From positions 14,424,325 through 14,488,324 of the forward strand of contig NC_133971.1 in NCBI RefSeq assembly GCF_031877795.1: a stretch of 64,000 nucleotides of DNA, given 5' to 3'. The DNA comes from Strix aluco. Its lineage: Eukaryota > Chordata > Aves > Strigiformes > Strigidae. The notes under the pieces were generated by a model. The model worked only from the letters and a program-made list of their open reading frames with translations. It had not been told where the DNA came from and did no database searches. A program made the position numbers and the translations under genes. Shown here one piece after another: positions 26,501 to 39,300 of this stretch (its first letter is position 1; each line of letters starts with the position of its first letter).

Positions 26501-29500
26501 ATCAATTCTTCTTCCAGCCCAGCCTTGTTTGTCCCCAGTCTCCTGCTTATAGAGGTAATTGAATATTACTTGGCTGAATTAAATAGAAGATCTGGGAAAT
26601 AAGCACAGATTCATGCTGTAGAAATGATGAGAAAAATTATCGATACCTACATCTGTGTAATGCTAAACAGCTGTCAAGAGTAAAAAGAAACAAATCTGAA
26701 ATGACACTGTTATGCATCCCCATACAAAATTCCTTCCCTGTAACCATTATTGCTCCTTCATCTGTTATGCCAGCAGGGAAACATTTGCTAGGTGGTGAAT
26801 TAACTCATTAAGATTATTCAGAGCTTTGATTGATGAGCAATGGACAAAGGCTGGTTAGTTACTGTCCCTCTGCCCGCAGGCTGGTGTGGCCACGCCAGTC
26901 ACTCATAGGCCTTCGTCTGGGCAGATGGTGATGGCAGTGATGGTGACAACTGCCCGTGCTCAGCGTAGGTGCTGTGGCAGGTGAGGAGGACCTCAAGCCA
27001 TGCACTGGGCACTGACTTCAGGGAGAGGGATACATTTGAAGAGTTGCCAGCCTGAAGATGCCTGGATCCCAGCCTCAGCTCACCCTTAACTTGAGCTAAG
27101 TCATCACGCAAGCAAATGCGAGTAAGATAGTCATAAATCCCAACAGGCAGAAATGTTGAAAAGCTTATTACAGACAGAGGCTGATAGCAATGGAAAAACC
27201 CATGCTTTACCTCTTCCTGTGCAGAGTGAAATCACAAGGGCATCTTGCCCATGCCTCAAAGCCACAGGACCTTGGTGATTGTGGGGAACGGAGACTCATC
27301 CCTGAGCTAGCAGCAGAAGAGAGCCAGCTCCAGCACCTCTGCCTACCCAGACACTACTGCTCCTTGGCCTGTTTCATCCCTCTCCCCTGGCGAGTAACCA
27401 CTCTCACTTCTCCAGAAATGCTATTGTCTTCTTGGCAGACTGGGCATACTCATTTCTTGTCCCAGTGTACGTATTAATGCCTGCCCTAGTGCTTGACTGA
27501 ATCTTGAGCACGTTACTGATCCGTTAAAGAGTGAAATGCCCTTTCCTGCTCAGAACAGTAATGGACTGCCTGAAAGCCTTGCCATACACTGAATCAGACA
27601 TGGTCTGTGACCATGTAGTCTAGTGTCCACATATTGTTCAGGCATTTAAGTTAGACCAGTGATGCCAAACAGCGTCACCTCTTTTACCAAGAAAAAATAA
27701 AAGTGTGTATGGCAATCCATTTGGAGGAGGCTGATGGTTTTTGGGAAAGGCAGGGGCAATTATTCTGAGAAAGCAGAAAACAGCAACAGGTCCTCAACAG
27801 CTCATGCCCTTGACATGGGCAAAATAAAAAAGAGCAAGAGAGAGGGTCTTTTCATTCTTTTACTGACATACAGCTCAGTCTTCAACAAAGAGGCATGCCC
27901 TAATACCAGGGCTTTATTCCCATGAGGATAGGGATTAAGCTAAGGGCCAGTGTTCCTGATTACCAAACCACTGAAGGAATGGGTTTATGCATGGAAGAGA
28001 AAGAAAACTGAGCACCTTTCCTTGGACTTTGCTGCTTAAAACCAGGACATCCCAAACTGCCATATGACTATAGCATCTCAGCCTAGGAGAGGACCCAGGT
28101 TTTCACACAGACGGGGCTGTGGAAAGTGAAAAAACAGAGATCAAAAAAATATCACCTGCCATTTGGCCAATATTTTATCAAATAAGAACTCTTCTCCTTG
28201 AGAGTCTGTTCTCACTGATACTCGTAGATATTCTTGCATTGTCAGCTCATATTTTTGTGGTCCTTCCCAGGGGACTGAAAGAACCTTATTAGCATTAGAT
28301 AATTTAGTGTTCTATTACCCTGTTTAAATTGTGGCCATGGCATAGCATGAGGGCACAGGTACAAACAGTAAATGCAAAGGAACAGCTAAACTCACTGAAG
28401 GTCTCACTTGGTGTCTCACAGAAATGCCTGTGGAGAGGCATAATCTATTGCTACCTCACTGCAAAAGCCCATCACTCAAGCCATGGCAATTCATTTTTCA
28501 TCATGGGAGAGGGAGTTGATTAAAATGGTATCATCACAACTCCGTTTTCACCCCGAGATGAGCTTAGCCTCTACCAGCACTTGTCCTCAAACCTATCCCA
28601 CTCCCGCTCAGTACCACCCTGATGCAAAAGTCTGCTTCTCCTGCAATGCGCACAACCAAAAATGTCATGGACATGCCTCTGAGATGTAAGAATGTTTCTC
28701 CTTCCCCTTGGAAATCCCTAGGTCAGCTGTACATTGCCATGACGCTCCCATAAGAAAGGGAAAAATACATTAATCCAAAAACCTCAGGTGCTGGAAAGAT
28801 GGGTTTTCATCCTAAAATATCCCACTGCTGCCTCTGCTGCTAGTAAGAGACTTTGTGGCCCTGCGCATGTCCAGCTTTCAGCAGTGACAGCATTTCTTTT
28901 CCCAAGGTCACCTGCAGGAAAATCAGAAATAAGACATCCCGACTCTAAATCTTACACCTCAGTCATACAGCCATTGCCTCCCTCTTTCACCTTTGCCAAT
29001 TTTCTACTGTCCTGCTTGCAACAACAGTCATGCTCTACAGCATCCCTCTCCTCCAAACAAATATCAATAGAAGTCACCACTGGTTTAAAAAATAAACAAA
29101 CTTTTCAGTAACTCTAACAGTTGCTCAAAAAGGATGAAAGGATTCCAGACACCTCCACTGCAGTGAGTTTCCAGACCAGTAACCGTTGCATCCAAAACAC
29201 TTGGCTTCCCCTTGCCATTTTCACCATGAAAAACAAAATTCATATATTGCACTTTACTCAAGAGTGTATCAAGATCTACCATTCTGTACCAACCTGAGGG
29301 AAATATAGAGGGGGAGTATAATAACCATAACAACTAGCTCTATGTATGTATCAGCCAGACCCATACTGCTGGATAAATATACCATACGAAAATCCCTGGG
29401 AGCAGGGCGATTACGGTAACAGTGGCTTATCTGCATGATATTTGATTAACTGAAAAGGAGCTAAACAAACAGTGACTTCTCTTTGCCAGTATGTCCTATT

Positions 29501-32500
29501 TCCTCCTTAAATGGTAGAGTATTGAAAAAAGAAAGCAAAAAGGCTATTTTTAGATACAGTGAGTTCTCTCCAATGCCCTGTTCCCACATCCCGGGCAGCT
29601 GCCACTTGCCAGAGGTTTGGGGAAGGAGAGTGTCACCACTGCCAGGAGGGCTGGCAGCCTGTATCCCTGAAGTACCACACACAGCACCATCACCATGCCA
29701 CCAGGACTCCCTGGGGGGGGGTGCAGCAGTAAGAGCCACCAGGTAAAAGCCAAGTCCCCTCGAAACTAATAGCAAAACTTCTGCTGAATTCAGCCAGGTC
29801 AGGGTGTCATCCAGAGACTTTTGTAGCAGACACTTCCATTTCTGACTTCATTTACTGCAACATTTCAACTAACATTCACACCAGTGGCACATCATGTCAT
29901 CCTGCCTGGCACCCAGGTGAACCTCAGCACAGAGATTCACCCCACAGAAAAGAAAGATTCTGCTGGCAGCCTTAGGTGAAGGAGTCCACACTGAAGGAGC
30001 ACCCACATGTCTGGAGTCCACAATGGAAGAAAGATAATTCAACTCTCCTTTGAAAAAAAAATTCCTGTGGAAAACACTCAAGTACATATAATTCACACCT
30101 GATTTTTTGCTATAAGTCTGGCCCCAGGGTATGTGTAATGATGCAAATTAGAAAAAATCTTATTTGGGAAATTACCTGTGCAACCTCAAAAAATCCCCTT
30201 CACATTAAAGATGTGTTTCTTTTATAAAATTAAAAAAATTCTTCTTGGATGTTAACTATTTTGTAGGCATCTTAAACATTATATTATTTGCACCAAGACA
30301 GGGATGGCAGAACTTCTTGGGGGAGCTTCACATGTATATTTCAAGGGTTTCTTTTTTTTTTTCTTTTTTTCCAGTTTTTTATGCGCAAAACCTAATGGCT
30401 TGGTTTTTTCTTTTCTCAGAGAGAAAAAATGATCCTGATTCAGAGCAGCACTGAAATACAAAGCTCTGCCAGATGTTACATAAACGGTGATGTAATGCTG
30501 AAATATTTCATTACACATGCAGCTCTGTTCTTCAGCCCAGCAGTGATTTATTACATTTTGTCAATCCCATTTTATGTACCCACATCATTTTTACATCATT
30601 TTTCTTCATGACATTGTTACATTCTCACAGAAGCACATAGAGATAACAACATAACAGTGCAGGCAATGAAGTTAGCATTTTACAAATAATGTTACTAATA
30701 AATAAGTATACCAGTGAGGGGGAAATGGTCTGTCTGAGAGAGTGAAAAGCAAATTTACCTTTGAATAATCTGATGAGGGGAAGAGGCCATAGGTCCAATA
30801 AGAAAACTGAGTTTGTATCCTCTCGTAGCATCTTCTGCCTTCATGCAGAACAGTGAGGAAACGCTGTTCTTGCCTCTTTTCAGTTTAATCTCACATTCTC
30901 TTTGTTTTCCTAATGTGTTCTGTGTGCTGCCGGCTAGATCTCATATACCAGCTACTTGGTCAAACGGATTCATCAGCAACTGCAAGAAGATCAACACTTA
31001 AAATCTGTTTTGACCTTGAAATTATCAAGCCATCATATATAATAGCTTTTTTTTTCCTGATCATCCATCAAGGTTTGTTAGAAAAAGCACACCCAGCAAT
31101 ATCGCTTCTTATCGGGAGAAAAAGAATTCCCGAAACTATAAGCTGAAAAGATATAAAGGTCATGTCAAAATAATGCAGCAGGATACTTAAAAGATGCATT
31201 CCTACAGCAATACGGTTAAAGAAAATAACCATTCTAGTGAGAAGGGTGCGAAAAATCCTGTTAGACGACTGAAACAGAGAAGTCTTCTTTTCTAGCAGAC
31301 AGACATTAACCTGCATCATGCAAAATGTTGCAGTGAGAAGCTGCAGTTGCTAATAATTTAAAATTTTCTTCTTCCAAAGAGCACAGGGCCAAATTCTGCT
31401 TTTGCTATGTCACTCGAAAATCAAAGAAATCTGCTGTTTTAAATGTCATGTCCCCCTTGGGCATATAAAAGGCATATCCCTCTTTTACACAAGGTCAGTA
31501 GTTAAGGCACAGGTCATCAGATGACTCAAGTATATGCTTAATTCTCATCAATTTCAATGTTCAAGCACATGCTTAGACATTTGGATAAACCAAAGCTTCC
31601 TTCCCCTGTTCTTTGGGATATGCTTGGGCCTTATTCCAAAGTGCATTAAAATTTGTCTGAGGCCACCCACCAACGGCACTGCATCTGGGATTTCATTGCA
31701 GAGCACTCAGCCTACTCTATAATACCTGTGTTTCACAGAGAAGTGTTCCTACACTTGGAAATAGCTGAGTGCTTCCCCAACCTGGATGTCAAAAACAAAC
31801 AGTTCAGAAAGGAAACTGCTTTCTGCTCCAGGACATCTCTGAGTAGCTGTCTGGTCCGCAGACTACTCTTACTGTCTAAAGCGAGTGAAGAGATAAGCTG
31901 GGTTTATATTTACTCCCTCCTTGGGTTTCATAATTTGTAACTAATCCTCTAGTTGCACTGGTAGGTTTGGCCTCACCACCTGCTACTGCTTGTGTTCCCC
32001 AGCTGGTGAGACTCTCCTCTCCACCAAAGGTAAGCAGAGAGTAGAAGTGGAGAAACCTCAGCATAACACAATTTTTTCCATCTCCTGTTAACCCAAGATC
32101 TTGCCAAGCAGAATCTTTTTTAAAAAATTACACCATTCTGCCATTATTGTTTATTTACTTATGTAGATCCAACCAGCCATGGCACTGCAGTAAGTCATCT
32201 CTACTGCCACTACATAGCTCAGAAGAGGGGTGTGTGGGCAAGGGGAGGCACAGAGAAGGGAAAGGACTTGCCCAAGCTGCGCAGAAGATGAATGGCAGAG
32301 CCAGAAACAAAGCCCTGTCTCTCAAGCCCCTGTCCTCTTACTGGACCTTGCTATTACAGTGAAATGTCAACTGAGAGCATTTCTCTCTTTCGTCTCTTTT
32401 GGGTGACTTCAAGAAAAACATTCATTGGTAGTTTTGGAGTTTCAGCCTCTTGCCCTTTCTGGGCTCGCATCTCTAGGTGCCTCAGTGGCAGGTGAGATGC

Positions 32501-32852
32501 TGAGTGGCCAGTGGTACGGCATGTTTCTGGCAGGGCAGCACATCCTGCCCAGCTCCAGGCATGGCTTATGAAGCCCATCAGGCTCTGAGGACATTTCCAT
32601 GGTTTGGCTTAGAAGCCAACCTTGCTTTTTTTGGTAAAGGAAGAAGGAAGGACTGAGTGTTCAGCTGTCTCACAAAGACCCAAATAACTGTCAGCACCCC
32701 ACCAACACAACACAGTCATCCTCTCAGCCTTGTCATGTGTAAGGATGCCTGGAAATGGAGAAAGGAAAGAGCTTTCAAGGTACCGTGGTACACATGAGGA
32801 TATAACTCCTCTGTAGGTGGAGGCTCCTTTTGTCTTCTTATCAGAGTGGGGG

Positions 32853-32867
32853 AAAAAAAAAAAAAAA
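32853..32867. repeat. Poly(A) run, 15 nt
   Basis: An uninterrupted run of 15 A preceded by five G. No retrotransposon body was recognised upstream. Confidence 0.8.
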
Positions 32868-32884
32868 GTTTATTATTTAACTAG

Positions 32885-33335
32885 CCATGAGATTTAAACT
32901 GGAGCAAATAGGAGTTTGATTTCTTTTCAGATAAAAGAGATGTTACAAATGAGAATTTTATCTTGCATGGAGGCGTGACAAAGTATGAGACAGAATCCTT
33001 CCTGATTACAATCTTCCATCATTTTGATTTTATAATTACTGAATGGAATCAATCAGCTTTCAATTGTTACCTTGGCAAAAGATTAAAACATCATTACTTG
33101 TCATACATATTTCACACTTTAGCAAATTTTAATAAACTGAATGCATGAGAAATGGTCATATTATCTTTCCCGGCACTGGGATGCTAATGACATTTCTATT
33201 GATTTTAATTCACATTTGTTGGTCAAAATAACTCAGATTCAGGCAAGGCATGGAGTCCCATAATCAACACTAACGAATGAAGACTGCTGAGCACTGAAAT
33301 GGCTAAAATGGAATCATTAATCAGAAATATCATAA
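32885..33335. other. Candidate conserved non-coding element (homeodomain-rich)
   Basis: About 450 bp of AT-rich sequence without repeats, dense in developmental transcription-factor-like words: GATTACAATC near 33,003, ATAATTACTGAATGG near 33,031, AATCAATCAG near 33,047, GCTAATGACATT near 33,183, and ATTAATCAG near 33,315. No coding frame of note. It resembles a gene-desert enhancer, but that is inference from texture only. Confidence 0.25.
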
Positions 33336-36300
33336 AATAACTGCCAATGAGCTAGCGAGGTCTTATCTTCCTAATGATCATCCTTTATGATCTATTGATC
33401 CGTTTATAAGGGGTACGTGTTGGTGATCTCTCTGTGAGAGCGCTAGGGAGGAGGTAAAGGAGAGCACCACAAAGTAGGTGACACAAGATGAGCAGGGGAA
33501 GCCATCTCAGACACAGCTGCCCATCAGCCATGACAGCCATTTTCTCCACACTGGTATTTCGGTGGGAAGCTGGGATGCCTCCTCGGGGATCTGGCCTTGG
33601 CTTCCTGTAGTGGAGAACTTTTCCTCATGGTGCTCATCACCCAGGCCAGCCAGGAAAAGTCCTGTGGACTCACCAGCAGTGTCCCTGGAAAACTACAGCT
33701 GGCGCCAGCACTAGCCTTCATGGCTGTGGAAGTCAATCCCACAGCACTGTGTATATGCCAGGTCTCATTCCTACTGTACCAGCCCAGTCCATGCAAGTTA
33801 GCAACACCTCTTGTATGAATAAAGTGATGGGGAGCAGGTTTGGAAGGTTTTTGTTGGGTTCTGAATACCTTTCAAATACAAATTATAGGACAGTCAGCTT
33901 CTCTTGACATAAGTAAACCGATAGTCCACGTTATCCAACTAACCTAAATAATCCCATCTATTAAGACAAGCAGAGATACTTACTACTCAATATTCCTGAA
34001 AGTTTTAGAAATCTAGTGCAACCAGCACTTCTCTGCTGAAACATATTTTGTTGTTTGAACTCATGTTGGTGTTTTCTACTTCTAAGCACAACTTAATAGC
34101 AAGATGATGTAATTAGATCTTGAATTAGTCAGACTTCATAACTATTATCAATACATTACAGAACATTTACTAATATACTCTGAAGTGTTATCAATAATTA
34201 AAACTTAAATACATTTGTTGAATTAATACAGCACATTTTGTGATACATTTTTCTTCTTCTTCTCCTATGGTCCAATACTGGCATGCTATTAGCCTACAAA
34301 TCTGCAAGCTTTTAAAAATCAACTGATCTCTAAGCCCTTGAGGAGTGCCATTAACACCAATAGAACTAGCCAGTTTTAAAGTTAAGCACATGCAGAAGTG
34401 TTTGCAAGACCAAGATGTAGTTTTCCTGCCTACTATTGATCTCCTTGAGCTCCCATGTCATTCAGTGGACTAAGCAGGTTTACCACCCCATGAGGCAACC
34501 CAATAATACTGTTTCCAGCCTTTATTGTTTTAATGCATACAACCACAGACATAAGCAATTCACTGATATAAAGCAAAATTTCATCAGTCACAGAGCACAT
34601 TAGCAAAACTGTAACTTAGCTGAATTACCAGCTGATCTCTACAATTACTGTCAGAAACCTTAATTGTCCCTCTCCTCATTGTTACCAAACTAAAACATGG
34701 GTGGGCAGGAGTACTATATGTCATAGTTTTCATATGTGTAATGCAAAACAGTACATTTATTAGTACCCTTAAATAGGGTGTGTTTGTTATAACGGTGCTG
34801 TATTTTTGGTTTCAGAAGTCTCCCACACAGAAGTATGGATGTAGTGTGGCATCTCTTTAGTAAATATTATGATTTGAGACCCAGCTTTACGAAGTGTAGA
34901 GAATGTATACCTACTGTGGTAACCCTTAGAAACCACGCCCCATGTGTTACACAGTGTATGCACGCACACATAACCGTTCAACAGTCCCTGCCCTAAAAAT
35001 TGCTAACTCGTTTGCAATGCATCATGATTCCCTGCATTCCCTCTGTTGTAGAGATTATCAGTTACCCAGTGAATCTGTCTCCTCCAAGAACTGTGCTATG
35101 AGCACAGGCGAAGCAGGGTCTGAGGCTCACTTCTACAGGGTATAGTTCTGAATGAAATCCAAAGATATCAGGAGGGACAGAGGGGACCTCTTTATAGTTT
35201 GGCATGAAGGAGCAGATATTTACAGACAGTGTGAACTGGAAACGTAAGAAAGAGCTGCACAAAGCTGCATCGGCTGAGAGTTTGACTTTTAAGTCTTTTA
35301 AAAATATACCAGGTGTGAGCACATGTCACTGGGTCATGTTACAGGCTTGGGTACCACATTTCAAGGCTACCAAGTCAGATTTTCCTGATACTCTCCCTCT
35401 TCTATCAGACATATCTACTAGGTTAACTAAAGCATTATTATAAGCAGCAGAAACACTGCAAAAGCCAATACTTATTTTAAGATCTAACTCTGCTAAAGGT
35501 AAAATGCAAATATATATGCCAGGAAAATTGAACTGAGCTTGGAGCCATAATGAAGGCAGTCACGGATGCAGTCAGTGGTCTGGAACAGCAACACCAAAAA
35601 CCAATGGATTGTGAACATTAATCTTCTCCCACTCCAGGATGAGAAAACATGCTTCCCTTGTCCCTCCACACCTCTTCAGAATGGGAGACATAATAACCCT
35701 CAAATGCTTTAGCAGAAATACATACTACACTGGGCTTTTATGCTTCTTTATGCTTAAAAATCACTATTCCAAGCAAAGCTGCACATGCACCTGCTTTCAG
35801 TTTGGGGCCCCAGGCAAGCTCTCCCAAACAACTTGTTCACGTCCATACAATCAAGAAATTCCAGCCTCTGAATTTCCTTGGCAATGGGTGAGCAGCCAGT
35901 AAAACATCCCCTGGTATCAACCTGCAAGACTTCACATCCTCACCAGAAAAATGTGGTACCAATAAAACAAAACCACACTAACCCACCAGGAAGCCAGCAG
36001 CATTTTTCTCCTGATCATAGTGGCTTAGGAACAATCAGGTGCTGTCCCTCATGTCCAAAGGCACAAGAAGAGACACTAAGTTTTATCTTGTTGATGATTT
36101 GTTGATTAATGGCTTCCTAACAGTCGAGGTCATTTACTGCATATCCAGCATGACTGATGCAACACGCTGTGGTAATAATATCACATCAGAGGGACATCAA
36201 AAATGAGCCTCGAGGACAGAATTCTCCCTTTCCTATTCCCACATAATAGCCATTTATAAAGCTACAACAAGCCTCAAAGTGCAGCTTGAAACACCAAATT

Positions 36301-39300
36301 TAAACATAGGAGCCTGACTTGCAAAGTAAAATGAATGTAAAAGAGTTTACTCGCTATATGTTTTAGCTTTAGAGGCCTCTTATGGTATCACTGTTTTAAA
36401 AAAAAATCAATAAAATTATGGCAATGACACAAAACCAATAAAGCAGATAAATTTGGAGTCAAGGAATCACCCTTACACTGCATCAGTCCCTAAGAGAATA
36501 AAATGTGTTGCTAAACTAAAGCCTCATTATGTTGTCATGTACTCTTCCTGTTTCCCTTTCCATTGTCAATGGTCACTGGTTATCAGGGTTTCTCCCTTCT
36601 AATCAGTTAGTTTTTAATATCTTGCTCATACAGGGTGAGATTTTCCATTTACTTCAGTGGGGGCAGGACCTCACACTCAGCTTTTATTGTGCCTGTGGCT
36701 TGACATAGCCCTGTGGTGTCCCTTCTGCCCTGCACCTCTGGCCTCTACCTGCCCTTCCCAACCCTCTGCCCACCAGATATTCTGACAGCTCCATCAGCAG
36801 CAAAAAATTCCTGCCTCTTACTGAGCACATGGCTCATATACATACAGATACAGATATGGATATGCATATGTATGTATATCTCTGATTCCAAGGAGGGAAA
36901 GATAAAGTACATACACCTAAACTAGAGATTTCCAATATGTATAGGTCCCACTGCCATATTAGCTCACACAGTTACCCTGCCCAGGGATCCAGCTGCACAG
37001 CCCAAGCCATCTCAGAGCACTGGGACACTGGCGAGGTGTGTTATCTCCTGGTCACCAAGTTTTGTCTCCCCTCTGCTCTAAATTAAGTGGGACTTGGACT
37101 GCAGTTCCTGCAGGTCTGATATATGGTTAGGGCCATGGGGACATTCCTGTCTTCCCTTCATGGAAGGTCATGGCTCTCTTGGGGCTCTCATTTCATGTAG
37201 TCCTTTATTTGTCTGGCCGTGGGCTGACATGGGTGAGGCACCACCAATGGGGAAGAGAGAGATGCAGGTTTCAGGGCTGAGGAGGACTGCAGGTGAATGG
37301 GACTCTCTTGTAACTTCTTGATTTTGCCCTTCTCTGTTATAACCATAATACGTTTTTAACATCTTTATAGATGTATATGGAAGTGTCAATTCTGTTGCTG
37401 TTATGTATTGTTAAAGAAGCTATAAATGCCTTATGACTCAAGGATCTCCAGCCAGAAGAGAAGAGCTTAAAAATGGAACAAAATTGCCATCCATAATTTA
37501 AATGGGCAGCTCTCCCACTGAAAAATGCTTTTCAATTTAAACTCTATTAACAGGAAATTAGGAGATCTCCCATCACAGTGTTATTGTTTATTTTAAAACG
37601 AAAACTAAGAACATAAAAATACTATCAGCACAAATGTTTGATAGACCCAGAAATAAATTAAACCATTTTATTACATTTTTTTACCCCCAATGTTTATCTT
37701 ATAGTCTCTGGTAATTTAAATTTAATAGACAAAACTATTAAGAAGGTAGTGTAAACTGAAACTTTGGGCCAACTCCTCATTGCTCTAGAATCAAAGACAG
37801 AACAGCCATTGATTTCCATGTGACCAGGATTTAGACTAGGGTGTTTGTATTAACAGTACAGATACCACAAAAGGGGCTGACCCTCGATTCTTTGCATGAC
37901 CAACCTTCCACTGGTGTCAAGAGGAGAACACCATAATCATCACATGTAAAATAAAAGATTCATACTTGCTGTCTAGATTCACTTGTAAAAAATACATCTA
38001 GATTTAGATGTAATGTGTATGCATTTTAGGGATAAACAGAGGCATTCATTTGTGGGTAGCTGCGGGTGCAGCTGTGCGTACCTATATATGTCCCCATAAG
38101 ATTCTGACTGTACTGCCAAGATGGCAAAGAGATTGTAATGTAAATGGGAAGTTGGCTCTGGGAATTTAGTCCCTGCTAAATAGTTACATGTGCAACGTAG
38201 TGTTCAGCAAAATAGGTAACTCAATATTCCAGCATACGGAGTCCTATGTTTTTATTTGCAGAGCAACCAGTTGCCTTAGGGATAGTTTTCAAGTGTCCAA
38301 AACTACCTGATTTAGAAAAATAACAACATCACATGCCTTTTCTTCCAGGAAAGACTCTGAAAATTCCTCATTTCAGTCTAACTAGAAATATAGTAACACC
38401 AATCCTTCTCATAACACATGGGTTCTTCTGTGGTAATGTCTAAAAACAAGAAGTGGTAAAGAGATGCAAAAAGGAGAATAAAAAGGCTAGCTAGAATTTT
38501 GCAAACCTCAAAAAACCCGCAAACTGTAATTGCATTCACAATTAAAATGTTCCAAAACATTGCAAGACGGCAAAGAAAGCTCCTGGCTTTCTTTAGTTTA
38601 TTATTTTTTATTTTCATATGGACCATATTAGTTCAGTCATTCCTTGATCTAGTTTTCATCAAAGTTTGCTTTTCCCATATTATGTGTTTAGCAAAGAATT
38701 TCCACATGTTTACAGTAAAGAAACATTTCTTGCAGTATGAGGATGCTTGTTTTTCTAGCTCATATGCCTTGTCACATGCCCTGAGGGCTTCGTCTCTGTG
38801 AACCAATGAAACCCCAAAGAGCACCAATAAAACCTGGTAATAACTAACAGTGTCAAAACATTTAGGCAAACGGGACAATGCTCTTCAGTGAGCTACACTT
38901 TATAGGAGCACTCCTAAAGAAAGAAACGAGTCTGTAGGATGGGGTTGGCTCTTCCATGACTTCAGCAGCAAAACCTGCTCGTCAGGTTCATACCCAGTCC
39001 TCCTCTCCTTTTGGGTCAGTGCCTCTGAACCCAGCTCACAACAGGCCTCCGACACAGCAGCATGCTGCAAATGAGGCAAGCTTCTCAATGTAGTTCAGCT
39101 CCTTCAGTGCCAGGATGCCCATGCGCTGCCAGCCAAACCTGCTCCCAGGTCTGCACGGCCATTATAGAGAGCAAGGGAGGGAGAAGTAGCTCTGGGAGCC
39201 ACTGAGCTACTGGAGTACCATTTCCTGCTGCTTTGCCTCTCAGGCTTCGGCTTTCTAATCAAGCACAAGCTCCAGGTGAAGCTTTCTTTTTTCAGGAACA

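Larger units (their letters stand above)
13336..32880. other. Intergenic, no gene found
   Basis: About 19.5 kb of gene-poor DNA, AT-rich overall, with GC-rich patches near 13,400-13,590, 21,380-21,870 and 29,570-29,760. The longest open frames (147 and 134 codons at 21,379-21,965) sit in a GC patch and overlap each other and opposite-strand frames, which argues against coding. Homopolymer runs include 15 A at 20,489-20,503 and 9 G near 29,712. I recognise no CR1, LTR, tRNA or processed gene copy in this stretch. Old, diverged repeats could be missed by eye. Confidence 0.5.

Noticed and set aside
33597-33830. Open frame followed by AATAAA near 33,818, as a possible terminal exon
   Set aside because: No recognisable peptide, overlapping opposite-strand frames, and AATAAA is common by chance. 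Not enough to call an exon.
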